DNA from: Solen grandis
Taxonomy: Eukaryota; Mollusca; Bivalvia; Adapedonta; Solenidae
Reading direction: 5' to 3'
Length of the DNA: 64,000 bases
Assembly: GCA_021229015.1 (NCBI GenBank)
Contig: CM037785.1
Span: 38,498,766 to 38,562,765, forward strand
Within the stretch, counting starts at the first letter, position 1. Each line of letters begins with the position of its first letter. The notes beneath the pieces are model-generated. The model was given only the letters and a program-made list of their open reading frames with translations. It had not been told where the DNA came from and did not search any database. Positions 1 to 13,400 of the stretch are shown in pieces. The translations under genes and the position numbers were made by a program.

Positions 1-62
1 TATAGCACAGCCAGGCCCCCCCCCCCCCCCCCCCCACCCCCCAAACACACACACACACACAC
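1..62. repeat. poly-C and CA low-complexity tract
   Basis: A run of about twenty C (16-35) is followed by short C runs and then a CA dinucleotide repeat to about position 62. The adjoining bases 63-879 show no recognisable gene or repeat; two overlapping short open frames near 612-807 look like chance. Confidence 0.9.
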
Positions 63-879
63 CACCTCTGAATACGTGCATGCCGACCTTAGTTGAGATA
101 GACAAACAGACAAACACTCGATCCACAACAGGGTTTACAAAACATTAACGATGAACGGCGAGACTTAAACTTAACAAACGGTAGCTAGGTTTCTTATCTT
201 CTTTTCATCTCAAAGCGAATGATTTAAATCACATTTGTTGTGTAACGTTGGTCATTATAAGCCTTTCTTTCACGCTGATAAGGAAACAAACATAACAAAC
301 TGATACACGTAAATTCACGCATCTTCTCCTCTCGAATGTTGAAATTAACAGTGAGTGGGTTTAACAACAAAACTCTCAGCTCTGGGGATAAAATGCGCGA
401 TCACAGCCCCCTTCCATATTTCTTTCACGAATTATAATTTACAGGTTCACATTTTTGGAAGCATAAGCACGGGGTCGTTTTTCATCAAAGGGCAGCAGAA
501 AGAATAAAACCCATTGACCTGACCAAATCGTCCTTGATCCATGAAAACTTTACACACACTGGTATTTCATATACTTGTACATAAAACCAGCGAATCAACA
601 GATAATATATAATGATAATTGCCAGTGGCGTTGCTACGACTATTAGGTCCTGTAGGGTCGGACCTACAAATTGGTCAAGTAAACAGCAATTTCAAAAGTC
701 CCAAAAATGCAATAAAAACAGGAAGGGGAGAGGTTCAAGCCTTATGCTTGTTTCCGGCGCCTTGGGCAGAAACTTCTATGGGCATAGAAGTTGAAAAAAA
801 AATCTGACTACGCCCCTGATCGCATGCACAAAGAGTGAATGTGATCAGTCATGTGACAGCACAGAGAAGATTTTGTCAT

Positions 880-1085
880 TTTAAGTATATGTTCAATACC
901 ATCCATAACGCTATTGCCGGTGACGGAGAAACCATGGATTTTTTTTGACAATCACGGAATGTTGTATTGGATGACCAAACGTCTGTAAATGGGTATTGAT
1001 AGATGTAATACGCAGAGTTGTAAATCAAAGTTATAGTCAATGACCATCTGTGAATTAGCTGCTTTAATAATCGTAATGTGAAAAT
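880..1085. repeat. dispersed repeat, copy 1
   Basis: This segment resembles 6781-7010 over most of its length: both carry a GTGAYGGAGAAACC stretch, a TTGTATTGG stretch, then GGGTATTGA and a GTAATAC run in the same order. It is an old dispersed repeat copy without coding potential. From 1090 to 2300 I see nothing recognisable. Confidence 0.6.
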
Positions 1086-2307
1086 CAACTTGTTCTTGCC
1101 CGGTTTTATTTTAAACTAAATCATGACTATACCGGTAAGAAGTCAAAGTGTTTACACTTTTCACATTCCAGTGAACAGTGCCAACTTCTTGCCTTAATAG
1201 TGTTCAATATCGTATATTGTTGCGACTGACGATATTTAAGTATTCAATAGTTCTTGGCTTCAATTTTATCAAAAATCGAATACTTTCTACTTAAAGCAAT
1301 CAATTCCCGAGAGATCAAAGGGTCACGCCGCCTGCTATTGTGCGGCATGTGTGAGCAAAGTTGGATTGCTTTTCCATCAATAGTGGACTATTCACACTTC
1401 AGTTATGTCAATGGAAATAAAATGGAACTTACAGATTAATAGCCGGATTGTGCCACCCTTTCTGCAATACAAATATTGCACAGGCCTTCTTTTGGCAACT
1501 TGTGAATAGTAAATACGTGGTCAATATATAAAAGTAGTATGTTCGATTTTATGGTATGAAAAACAAGACGAAAGAAAACAGCTTTTTCGTTTCTATCAAT
1601 ATTTATGTAACTTTTTACTCTCCATATGAGAGACGGTTACCAATGATTACAAACGATACCTAGCTGTTATATCGCCAAATAACGAACAATTACACTAATT
1701 AATTATACACAGATGCAGTGAGCAGTTCCAAACCAAAGACATGCATCAGATGCAAGTGAAACTAAGAGGAAATCAAATAAACGGACATACAGACGTCATC
1801 TTACCATCCATTTATTTCGACAGACCGACATAAACACATACACAATGACCGACAAAGCAAACAACAAACAGACAACAAATATACATGTATATGTATATTG
1901 TACTAAAGCGTATAGACACCAGACAGGATACACACCTATACGTTATCGCTACGTAAGAATTGTTTTGCCTACGGCCGGAGTACCTTCAGTTTCAATACAG
2001 CAAATTCTCAAATTTCAAGTGCATATCCCGGATATATTTATATAAATTGAGAGCGTAGGTCAGTTTATCACGCTTCAAACCAATATACCCTATGTTTGGC
2101 CTGTCCCGTGATACGGGGCGTAATCACTAGATGTGTCACGGTGGAGGGCCACTTCATATATATGACATTGTATATCATCCCGTCTAAACTGAGGGCTGAC
2201 TAACCCGGGTGAATCGATCCAAGGATCCTTATGTTGGAACACATGTTCGGGGCATTATTTTATGCTGTTGACATCAAAGTCGCACATGGTTCTTCCATGT
2301 GATCCAT

Positions 2308-2402
2308 ACCTGTCAAGTCTCACGCTTAAATCGTGATTCTCACGATTTTAATTTCATGGTCACGATTTCACGATTTTTGGCCATTTTCTCACGATTTTTT
2401 AT
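2308..2402 (+). repeat. CACGATTTT-rich repeat beginning CCTGTCAAGTCTCACG
   Basis: The word CACGATTT recurs four times in about 90 bases after CCTGTCAAGTCTCACG, partly as inverted copies. It looks like the end of a DNA transposon. It lies about 350 bases upstream of a BED-type zinc-finger exon and may belong to the same element (inference). Confidence 0.45.
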
Positions 2403-2748
2403 AAAAAAAATACCAAAAACATTGTGGGTCAGAAATTTTGTCTAATTTACCTTCTCTAATCGTTAAAACAACACAGGATGCAAGCCCCAATATACAGCCC
2501 ACCCTGTGACGCTTGTCTAGGGGCATTCCAATATACAGGGTACGTCACAAAACTGGTTATCGCCGGTCTTGCTTATACTCGTATATCCCAGGGCATTCCA
2601 GGGCTTCCCGAGAGAAAATCCACCAATCACAATGTTGCTTGAATTTCCGAATCCCTCCGAGTCATATACGGGAATTATCGGTAACTATTACTTAAATTCC
2701 CGGACATTGCATGATCACCATTCGCGCACTTAATGTCGACTGCAAAAC

Positions 2749-3714
2749 ATGAAGACTCCAGAAAAGAAGAAAAAGAGTTATGCCTCAAAGTACAACAACG
2801 CGTGGGAACTGGAATTTTCCTGGCTTTCAAAATCTGACACAGGACCCAATTTTGCTTTCTGCAAACTGTGTAGGAGGTATGTTGCATTCGTTTCATTTTT
2901 TTTATTGTCGTAGGTTTAAGATAATTGAATGGTATTTCTATGTAATCGATTGTATTTAAAATTTATATATCGAATGTTTAAAATATTCGACGTAACAACA
3001 TATTTTGAAAGTAATACACATGGAGTGCAGCAAAAAACATCAAATTAACGCGGATTTACCCAAATTTATTCGTCAGCGTATTATTGATACCACTTTTTGC
3101 GCATGCGCCATCTAAACGACATTTTGATACTATGGCAACAGCATTTGATTTGTAAACAGACACTTAAATGTTAATTATGAATCACTGAAGCATACTTCGA
3201 CGTTCCTTCTTTTCATAACAATAAAAGTACTAACTGATTATTGTAATCTTTGTTATAATCGCCGTGAAAAAGACCGCTCACAATTATTTTTAAACCGAAA
3301 GTACATTACAAATCGAATGTCTACATGGTATTTTTACTGTTATCAATCGGTCATTCACATATAACACAGCCACTATATGATGATTAGAATGATATAATTG
3401 CATACCAATATATTTAATCATATATAAAAACTGACTGAATTTATATAATAGATCTAGATCTAGCTAATATTTATCCAGACTTGTTAAAGTCAAAGACATC
3501 AAAATTTTAGGTAGATCTAGATCTATCTGTTTTAGTCAGTTCTTTATAGGATTTGAACCTTTGACCTCACATTTTTTAAAATAAAGTAATTCTTTTTCTA
3601 TTGATATATTCCGAGTAATATACTTAAATGCTTACTCAAACCTCATGTATACATATGTGTCATTTCAGGAGCTTTTCAGTTGGACATGCCGGCAAGAATG
3701 ATGTGAAGAAACAG
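2749..3714 (+). pseudogene. BED-type zinc-finger protein fragment, two exons
   Basis: Exon 1 (2749-2876) begins with ATG and encodes a lysine-rich start, then KYNNAWELEFSWLS and the half-finger FAFCKLCRR; it ends at a GTATGT donor in phase 2. Exon 2 (3669-3714) follows a TTTCAG acceptor and continues in the matching phase with SFSVGHAGKNDVKKQ. The W...F..W, CxxC and HxGKxDV pattern is typical of the N-terminal zinc finger of hAT-type transposase-related proteins that are abundant in invertebrates. No dimerisation or catalytic region was found downstream, so this is a domesticated, truncated or incomplete gene. The splice sites are inferred from consensus only. Confidence 0.55.
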
Positions 3715-4192
3715 GTTTTTGATGTTATTTTCTTTATTACATTTATGCTATGCATAGAAAACTATTTATCATGTATCATGAGATAAAAAGCTTATATATT
3801 CCTTTTTAATATGTGTCCAGTATTGGTGCTTTTGCTAAAGCAAAAATGTGCATTTATTTATTTGGTTGTTTTTCATGTTGATTTCTTTATTACATTTATG
3901 CTATGCATAGAAACCTATTTATCATGTATCATGAAATAAATTTTTAAAAAATTTAATTTTTTCTTATTAATTTTGTAAAAGCATGGTAACACAGGACACA
4001 AGAAATTCATACTTAATGATCTCAAAAGGCACCAGAATGCATAATTTAATGCATTTAAAAAAAAATTCTCCCAAACCCACACTCCCATCCGGTCTTCGCG
4101 ACACGTAAAAATCTCACTCCTTGCCATTCTGAAATGTTGACAGGTATGATGTGATCAGTATTGTGAAAGGGATCCAATGCACGTAACTAAAC

Positions 4193-4340
4193 AACCGGCC
4201 TCGGTGACTACATGGTCCGCGCTATAACGATAGGCCGTGGGTTCGATACCCTAACACGATATTTCATAATTGTAAACAGATATCAGATAAAGTTATTACA
4301 GTTAAGGAGTCGTCCTCTGTTGTTCAGGGTATCTCAATAT
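4193..4340 (+). repeat. tRNA-derived SINE
   Basis: The segment starts CCGGCCTCGGTGACTACATGG and carries a good B box, GGGTTCGATACC, at about 4239-4250, spaced as in a tRNA-related SINE head. The tail merges into unremarkable AT-rich sequence. Confidence 0.6.
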
Positions 4341-4924
4341 AATACACTTACCAGGTAATGTTTTTTTTGTGTTTTTTTTCAGGGACAGGATTTGGATTCG
4401 CTTGATATTTGAATCCATGATTTACATTGTTAAATTATAGAACTAATGGAAATAAATCACTTTAATAACTTCAGGATAACAGAGGTACTATAAAAACACC
4501 AATTCCTAGTTTAATTGCCCAGGAACTTCGAATGCGGAGCCCAAAATATCATCCTCGGACAAAGGTGCCTTGCCCTTCACACTGACCCTTGGTTTCAGAA
4601 TTCAAATCTTTTTGTTACCAACTTTTGTTTATGGTGAAAACCTGCCCTAGCCAGTATCCGTATGGTGCACAGCGAAAACCGCCGAAGCGTTCCACCCGTG
4701 TCAGATTTCATTTCGGGCATTCTTTCTTACATCGGATTAGTGTTAATTTCAAACCAAAAATGTTATCGGTAATACCGATTGTGAGTTCAAACGATCAAAT
4801 TAATTAGCGAAAAATGCAGATCAAACAAAATTGCATATAACTGTTCAGTCATGCGAAGACATCGCCGTTCAGTTCCTCTTTTTTATCTAGTGTACAATGA
4901 GCCGTTACATAAGGGGCTGCTTAA

Positions 4925-5177
4925 CCCTTTCCCTCATAGAAGATACCATGAAAAGACCTATGCGAACAGCATAAAACCAGATCAGCCTGCGAGTTACAGA
5001 TCAGCCTGCGAGTAACTCGCAGGCTGATCAGGTTTTATGCTGTTCGCTGCTCCTCAGTGCTCTGGTAATGAGGATTTTACAATTAAATTTGGTAAGGTTT
5101 GAGTTTGGCTTTCTGCAGATCAGGCTTAATGTGGTACCTACTGAGTGCGTCAAAATGAGTCTATATGAGGGAAAGGG
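4925..5177. mobile_element. TTAA-flanked MITE with central hairpin
   Basis: The element has inverted ends CCCTTTCCCTCAT (4925) and ATGAGGGAAAGGG (ending 5177), each directly flanked by TTAA (4921-4924 and 5178-5181). TTAA duplication is characteristic of piggyBac-type and Kolobok transposition. The centre, 4962-5047, is a long palindrome of GCGAACAGCATAAAACC against GGTTTTATGCTGTTCGC, with a duplicated GATCAGCCTGCGAG motif between. At about 253 bp it is too short to code for anything and must be non-autonomous. Confidence 0.8.
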
Positions 5178-5366
5178 TTAAAACAGTATAAATATATACC
5201 GGTACATATAGTATTTTTTAGATGTTTGAGATTGCTAGAATTCGTGGGAGAGTGAACGAAAGAAGTTAATAGTGTGTCGGTGACACCGACCGTATCTACG
5301 TGGGGTTTTAAGTTAACTTTCATATCGTAAGAGGACGTATGGCAGTACACTGAATTGATCCAAAGT

Positions 5367-5447
5367 CTCTCTCTCTCTCTCTCTCAAACGTGGTTACTGT
5401 CGGAATGACACCTGTTTAATTATATTTAATTTAATTTAATTTAATTA
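5367..5447. repeat. CT microsatellite and TTTAA short tandem repeat
   Basis: A (CT)10 run at 5367-5386 is followed by several copies of TTTAA near 5418-5447. The rest of 5182-6027 shows only a fragment resembling the reverse complement of a tRNA B box (GGGTTTGAACCCATGACC, 5884-5901), possibly an old SINE. Confidence 0.75.
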
Positions 5448-6027
5448 TACCTGTTTCATACACCGAAAGTAAAATGCATACATTGACAAATGATTATATG
5501 CAGTGTCGTAAAATACAACCGTCCATTGCACACACCTGATCAAAGAAATGTACGTACAAGTAAAAATATAAAATCAGTATACATGAGTGTCAAAATAGAG
5601 CTTTGATATGTATATGCCCTTATTTGGCAATACCATGAAAACACCACTTTCACCCATTGAACAAAACTGATTGATAGCGATCCAAGTTTAGAAGTTCAAT
5701 CGATGAGTGTATGCTTATCAATACACAACTGATAAGACAAGAAAGAACGAGTATTTTAAATTACTAATTATTTCCAAGCTTTTAGTATATCGAATTCTCT
5801 TTCATTGGCTACTGGTAGTTTCACGTTTAATTATAATCAAATAAAATACGAAGCAAAAACTTTGGAAAATGTGCACCGGTTGTTGGGTTTGAACCCATGA
5901 CCGCCGTGATAGTGCACAGCAAGTGAAGTGTACGTGGGTAGATCTGTCCGACGGCGTTAGCTCTCAACTTGTATCATACAATACGGGTGTAAAAAGATTA
6001 ACGAGTCATCCTCCTAGTGGATGGATC

Positions 6028-6127
6028 NNNNNNNNNNNNNNNNNNNNNNNNNNNNNNNNNNNNNNNNNNNNNNNNNNNNNNNNNNNNNNNNNNNNNNNNN
6101 NNNNNNNNNNNNNNNNNNNNNNNNNNN
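6028..6127. other. assembly gap (100 N)
   Basis: Exactly 100 N, the usual placeholder for a gap of unknown size. Tandem repeats begin immediately after it, so a collapsed repeat array is the probable cause. Confidence 0.98.
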
Positions 6128-6482
6128 TAAGTTTGCATATATATTAAATAGATCATATCGTGATGTACATGTGTACCTAGTTTCATCAAGATGTGTAGTC
6201 ATCTTCATAGAAAAAAATCTTAAACGCAAAGGTAAACCTGAGGAAGAACAATCAATTTCAGCATGTTCATCCAACCGTTAAATATAGGTCACAGCATGAA
6301 TTCGCATACATATTAAATAGATCATATCAAGATGTACATGTGTACCTAGTTTCATCATGATTTGAAGTCATCTTCATAGAAAAAAAACTTAAACGCAACG
6401 GTAAACATGAGGTGTGCTGAACGAACGAAAAAACGGACAGACCAAAAATCTATGTGCCCCCCAACAGAGTTTGTGGGGCATA
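6128..6482 (+). repeat. tandem repeat with period about 170 bp beside the gap
   Basis: Two units start with near-identical CATATTAAATAGATCATATC words (about 6138 and 6309) and continue with GATGTACATGTGTACCTAG and TCATCTTCATAGAAAAAAA. The second is followed by ACGGACAGACC and GTGCCCCCCAACAGAG, a tail that looks like part of a dispersed repeat. Short open frames across it reflect the repeat only. Confidence 0.75.
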
Positions 6483-6780
6483 AAAAAAAAATCTACTCTC
6501 CCTTGTTAAAAGTTGGTGGAGCCTTTGGTTTCCTGACAAATAAACTTGGCAAATATTGGTTACATTAAACGGGAAAACTCTTTTTTTTGTAAATGCAAAT
6601 CGGTTAAAATAGAATATGGTATCCTCGAAGTAGGTGCTTTCTGTACACATGACATGTTCCAAAACATTGTATCTTCACCAGTTCAGGGTAGCAATTTTGT
6701 AAGTTCAGCTTATAAAGTTAGTGCATTTGCAAAGAGTGAATTTGATACACCAATTGACAGCAAATGAAAATAGGAATTTA

Positions 6781-7010
6781 TAATTCTAAATATAGTTTCA
6801 ATACTGTCTGTAATTTTATTGCTCGTGATGGAGAAACCTTCCATTTCCTTCCATTTCTTTACAATCACATTTGGTTGTATTGGGTGACAATGCTTCAGCA
6901 GATGGGTATTGAAAGACGTAATACAAACATTTAGTTATAAATCAAATTCTTAGTCATAGACCATTTGTGAACTAGCTGCACTAACTACTGTAAAATCATT
7001 AATTTTTATT
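6781..7010. repeat. dispersed repeat, copy 2
   Basis: Counterpart of the copy at 880-1085, in the same orientation and with the same word order. It runs into an ACTGTAAAATCATTAATTTTTATTGACATAAAATTTTG stretch of the same sort as the MITE at 10249-10436, so the two repeats are juxtaposed here. Confidence 0.6.
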
Positions 7011-7480
7011 GACATAAAATTTTGATTATGTACATACGGGGATTTCATGGGTATATTTATTTGTGGATTCTTGTGGAAGAAATTAGTGGTTTGTGGCGTT
7101 TCATATATGTGGATAAAATCCTCTAAGAAATTCCAAGAAACCAAAGAAAATTAGTTTCCCATTAAAAAATAATGATTTCACAGCATTAAATTTCAACATC
7201 TCTAAACAAAATAAACGATCAATGACTTTAAAAATACTATTTTTTACATATATTTAGTAACATCAATGGTAAATTTCAAATAATAAAAATTTTATCATCA
7301 CAGGGTAAAAACAGACTAGAGCTAGCCCAGTTATTCTTGATGTCATCCAGATGAAGGTAACAGCACATGGCTCCTTCACACTTCCCTGCCTGACCTTGAC
7401 ACTGATCCTCACAACTCTGGCCCCGCCCTCCCGATTTGGCCCCAAACTTTCTCAATGTTCTAGCACAAACTTTCATCCCT

Positions 7481-10400
7481 TCAACCATTTGAATTCTCAT
7501 CTAACGAGGTTCGTGGGGGTATTGCAGGCACCTCAATCTGGAAAGTTTTTACAATCTCCTGAAACATAAAATGGAATTGGTATAACAAATTACAACTTCA
7601 AGATCACATTTGATCACGAAAACAATATCAAATTGAACACAATACAAAGTTTTCTCAAGTATTACCTGATACTACATCTAATGGCATTATCCTGACACTG
7701 GGCCAACCAGGGTCTACCCTGTATATATGCTGAATGCCAAGCAGGGTGCTAACAGCACCATTTTTATTGACTTTGGCGTGTTGCAGTAGGGTATCTAAAC
7801 ATATGAACTCTCAATCCCATGGTGGACGCTGCTCTAACCACTCATCCACCGGGGATGGGTGTGTTTTTTCACATACTGTAACAGTATGATCATTTAAAGT
7901 CTGCATTTCATTTCAGCTAAATATAAGTGTCACATAGCTATTTATACTTAAGGGCCATTACATATAGATATGGAAAATGTAAATTGAGACAGTACTCTCC
8001 ACTGGCCGGGGGTGATGGAGATCAGGGTCTGGTGACGTTTCTGCTCCCCCTCTGTCGGCTTCTCGTTCTCTTCTACTGGCCCTGTCAACAGGAAGAACAC
8101 ATCATAAACACAGACACTTGACCTGACACACCCCTGTACAATTCTGATCAAATATGCTGTGTTTTATCATCAAAGTCATTGTTTTGAAAATTCAATATTC
8201 TATTTATCTTATACAGTAGAACCTCGTTAATCCGAAGTCATAGGGACCGGGCTGAAAACTTCTAAATAATGGTAATTCGGATTAAAAATCCAATGATAAA
8301 TTTCGGTTTGTGTGCATGTATGTTTGCGTTATCATTACCGGTGAGTACTGTGAAAATCGCTACGTCGGAAAAACAACTACTGGTACGTATGAAATGAAAT
8401 GAAAAACGGATCCTGTACGTAAGAGGGTCTTCATGGAAATACAAACACATACAATTATTGATATTGAAATTTCTTTAATACATGTATGCAAATACGTATG
8501 GAAGTAATAAGAAATCAAAACAGTTCAACAGTAATTTCGTCTTTCTGTTTCAACCAAGTTGATAGTGTATTTGGTGGTACCCCAAACTCTTCGGCAATTT
8601 GCTTTTTTGATTTAATTCCCCTCTCGACTTCCTGGATGGCCGCAAACTTGTTTTGATAGGTTTTGGAGTTGAGCCTACGTTTAACCCCCTTCCGTCCTTA
8701 TGCCGATCCAGATATCCTCCCGGTATGGTTACCGGGCCCTTCTCTAGATTGCTCGACAGCGGATAGGGTTGAGACAAACCCAGTTATTCCCCCGGACACA
8801 CCTGGTATTTCACTGGATTGTTCTGACATTGTCAATTGTGTGGAATTAAAAATGAACTGACACGTGTACGATTGAAGTTAAGGGTGATATGTCTTCGAAA
8901 ATGTACGAAAATTGAATTTGAAATAAAAATTGAAAAATAGGTATAAAAAGTGAACTCGGGACTGGGATTTAACTTCCAAATAGTGAAAAAATCGAAATAG
9001 CAAAATTCAGATTAAACATTTTATTTTTAGTTAAAATATGAAGGGGAAAAATCGGGACCGAAATAAAACTTCGAAACGGTGAGGAGTTTGGTTTAACGAT
9101 GTTCGGTTTGATGAGGTTCTACTGTAATGAATGGTCCAGAACAGGGTGCCTATTCATGAAGTTTCTTTACCTTTGTTATAATGGGTGACAAATTGAGAAA
9201 GAGGCAGATGGACAAAGAATAACAAGAAGGCCCTGTGTTACTCACCTGAGTAAAATGATGGAAAAGGCAGCATGATGTAATTTTTATTAATCAAGCGAAA
9301 AATGTGGCCTCTGGATTCTTCACAAGCATATGCTGGTAATGGGATGACACAATACAAACGACAAGCGATCCTAAAAGCTTAGCCTGAGCACAACTGCTAA
9401 ACATTAAACTGCTAAACATTAAAAGAATTCTTATATTTAAATTCTACATAGATGAATTTTGAAATTAAGCAAGCTGGAATGGATTATTTTCCTTTCTAGG
9501 TTTTCATTAGAAGAAGAAGAAGAAGAAGAAATTCAAGATCTACTTACTTATGGTTGGCAAGCCATCATCATCTAGAAGGATTTTCGCTCTTCCATCCTAA
9601 AACAAAATTATTTTAAGATGTTTTTCCTGAACATACAGTAAACTCCGTATGTAACAAGATTGATGGGACATTCAAAACTAGAACTATCACTGAAGATGAT
9701 GAACACCCCTGCCACATGCTATTTCACAGAACAACTGCTGTAATAGATTTTTCTTAAGTCCAATCAGGGGCTGTTTTGTGCATAAAAAATATGTCAAATA
9801 CATCTACACATCATCATAACTGCATATGCAAAATTTGAGTTGAATCACTGAAGTACTGTATAAAAGTCAATTCAGGGGCAATAACTCTGTCATTCTTTGG
9901 ATGTCACACACAACTACACCTCATTATAAATTACACAAGATTATTCCCACAGACAGACATCCTGACAAACCAACAGACTGAGTCCTATAATTATACCCTC
10001 TCTCAAACTTTGTTTGCAAGAGTATAAAAGTATTTCAACATCTGAATACTGGTGTATCCTTTCTATTCATTTGGCATAAAATTTTCAAAAATTTTTATTA
10101 TATACTTGTACCTAAATTAGGTATAAATATTTTATTTTTGTCATGGTCATCAATTTTGCAATTTTTCAAGAATTAACATCACAGTGAGAAGGCCTTGATA
10201 AAATACCCTCTTAAAAGTTTCATATTGGATCGTCATGATATAGTCTACTACTGTGAAATCATTAGTTTTCGTGGGACACTAATTTTCATTGATTTTGTGG
10301 AGGGGTTTATCCATGAATATTAATCCCTTATGTTTTCTAGAACATAGAGCCACAAATAAATGTACCCACAAAATTTCCTTAGGTACATAATCAACAAAAT

Positions 10401-13400
10401 TTTATGTCAACGAAAATAAATGATTTTACAGGAGTAAGCACAAGTAGCAACTAGACCTATCACTGAATGTTATTAATAATACCACATACTGCTTTGACAC
10501 AGACAAGGGGCTATAATTTCTACAAAATCCTTTTTAAAATTATCTGTAATTCTTTGCTGACTTATCATGATCACTATTCCAAGCATAAAGGCATTATCAA
10601 CACCAGTTACAGGGCTCACGCTGTCGGCGTCAAATGCGCCATTGGCTCATGTTTATTAAAAAGGGATCTTATTTTTTTAATTTAGTGCATTGTCCTGGCG
10701 CATGATTGACCTAGACAGTCAGTCTGCTTATCATTTTCTTGTGGAGCTGCACTGGACTGAGAAAAATCAACATGTATCCTTTACCAGTGTGTGTATTTCA
10801 CAATTATGGCAATGACACATCTGTGTTGATGACCAACAGTTTAGCTATATTTTTACTTTGTAATTTGCATAAGCAGCTGGTCTGGTTATCAAACGACTGA
10901 CACGTGGACATGTGCTGGACCAAGAAAAAATCAATGACCAGTCAAGCACTGTTTGTGTTAACCTGTGTATTTCAGTTATGGCAGTCAGTTTGACACTTCG
11001 ACTCACTTCTCCTGGGAATTGATGAGAATTTTATCAGGCAATTAAAGTTATGATGGAAGGATTAAGGATATAGCTGATGATCTTTTAATTTACTTTAAGG
11101 TTAAAAGAAATTTGCACATGTATTTCTTACAATACTGCTTTACGCTATCCAGATTTGTTTGGCAGACAAAAATCAAAGCAGTTGAAAAAATCTAGCTCTC
11201 AGCTCCAATTTTGCACCATTTGGAGCATGTCCTGGCACAAAGAAAAAAATACCCAGTGTGAGCACTAAGTTACTAAACTTCATGTCATTTGAGTGTTGGA
11301 CAGGACATGACAAGCAAGATTCCTATGTAAATTTGGTGGTTTAACAATTATAAAATGTTCAATACTCACCCTCACTAAAAATGAAACATAAAATATATTC
11401 TCTACTGTCATCCCAAACGAATCTGGATTTATCACAAACTCAAAAAAGCAGAGTGGGTTATCTGAAAATATAAGACACATATCCAAATTGTTTAAAAACA
11501 TCATTTAAAAAAAAATTGTAAGGATTCATCAAGCTGATTCTCTTCTTACATGTAGATGGAGAAGTAATTGAGTTGCAGTACTTAAACTAAAATTTATTGA
11601 CTGAATAGCGAACAGTGCAGACCATGACCAGACTGCAGATGTGCAGGCTGATCTTGGTCTGCACTGGTCGCAAAGGCAATCACATGTGTCCACAACATTG
11701 TAAGGGATAAACATCAGCAGCTAGTTTACCACTGTCTTAACTTCATTTTTTATTTTGTTAGCTTGGATCTAACACCCCATCAATAATATTATAGTCATTT
11801 CGGGACTTTTTTTTCCTTACAAATGTCATATAGTACTGCCTCGCTGCAATTTGACTGTAAACAAATGGCAGGATACCACACCCAGTCAAACTATCCTGAC
11901 ACTGGACCAACCAGCCCTGGGAAAAACATCAAAATAAAACAACTTATGTGCTGAGCACCAAGCACATACAAATTATACCAGTACCATTTTAAATGACGTA
12001 AGTTATAGAGGCCGCAGATCAAACCTACAACTTCCCTGTTATAATATGGGCACCCTAAGAACCTGGCTAAAACTAACCACTGGAAAGTAGAAACTTAGTT
12101 GTTAGGTCAAATTCAAATGCAGGACAGGTGGACACAGGACAGGAAGATGAACGGACAGACAGGAAGACAGGTATACTGAACAGACAAAACAGATAAAGGG
12201 ATAAACAAACTAGACAGACAGACAACAGTTAGATAGATGCACAGACAAGACAGAAAAGGCAAGAGACAAACTAGAGAGATAGAAAGCCAGATGGACAGAT
12301 AAGACTTACTGTCCTCCTGCTTGTAGATATCTTTCAGGATGTCAAACACTTTCTCCACCTCCTCTGTCGTGGCTTCCTTTTTCTCCATCTCAGTGAAGTC
12401 CTTCAACTGATTAGGGGACAGCAAAATACAGAAATAGAGTTTGTTTGTTTGTTGGGTTTAACGTCCCACAGACAGTATTTCATCATTTGGAGATGATGTT
12501 TACTTGAGACAGATATAATGCTGCCACACTGCAGTGTCATGCCAAAGACATATGGCATGATACCACACCCAGTCACATTATCCTGACACCGGGCCAACCA
12601 GTCCTCCAACTACCCTTATATGCTGAGCGCCAAGCATGGGAGCTATACCAGCATCATTTTTTATGACTTTGGAATGACACGGCTGTGGATCGAACCCACA
12701 ACCTCCCGACAGAGAGAGACTCACATAATTGCAACAACATCTGTCAAAAATAATGCACATATAAAATAAATAAGGAAAAGACTACTATTTTTTTCAGTAA
12801 ATTTTCTGTACAGTAAATTAGATCAGAATCTATATAAAACAAATACATTATTTTAACGGTTAAGGCAACTTCTGATCCAAGTGGTATGCTATAGACCCAG
12901 GCCCCAGTATGATACTAGAGCAGCCTGTACTTGCCTGTTTGGGTACTGTGGCTTTGCCCTCCACATCCTTCTCTCTCACTGCCGCCCGCTGTCTTTCCTT
13001 CACAACACGCTCCCCACGCTCGAATGACCCCGCCCTGCAGTACACATATTTATCTAACATCAATAAACATTATTTCCATTTTTACATAAAAAAAAATTTG
13101 AAAGGTAAGATAATGATACCGCATTTACCTGACACAAATGAAATATGCTATTTTTTCATGACTTAAAGGACATTTTCTGGTCTGTGTTAGACCTCAATCA
13201 ATCCTTACCTAAATCTTATGATCCTACATGTACATGTATAATTTTTCCAAGGATTTCATTTTAGACTGCTTGTACCCCTTTCCGTACTTCCATGTTTTTG
13301 ATGCCTTGGCAAACAGGGTAGACCCAGATCAGACAGCACCTGTTAGCAGCTGTCTTATCAGGATGTTATTTTTTTCTTCTTTTTTTAATTGTAGCTTAGA

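Noticed and set aside
12113..12309. N-to-C extension of the frame containing NSMCE4A exon 6
   Set aside because: It is translated GACAGA simple repeat beyond a clear GTAAGT donor.
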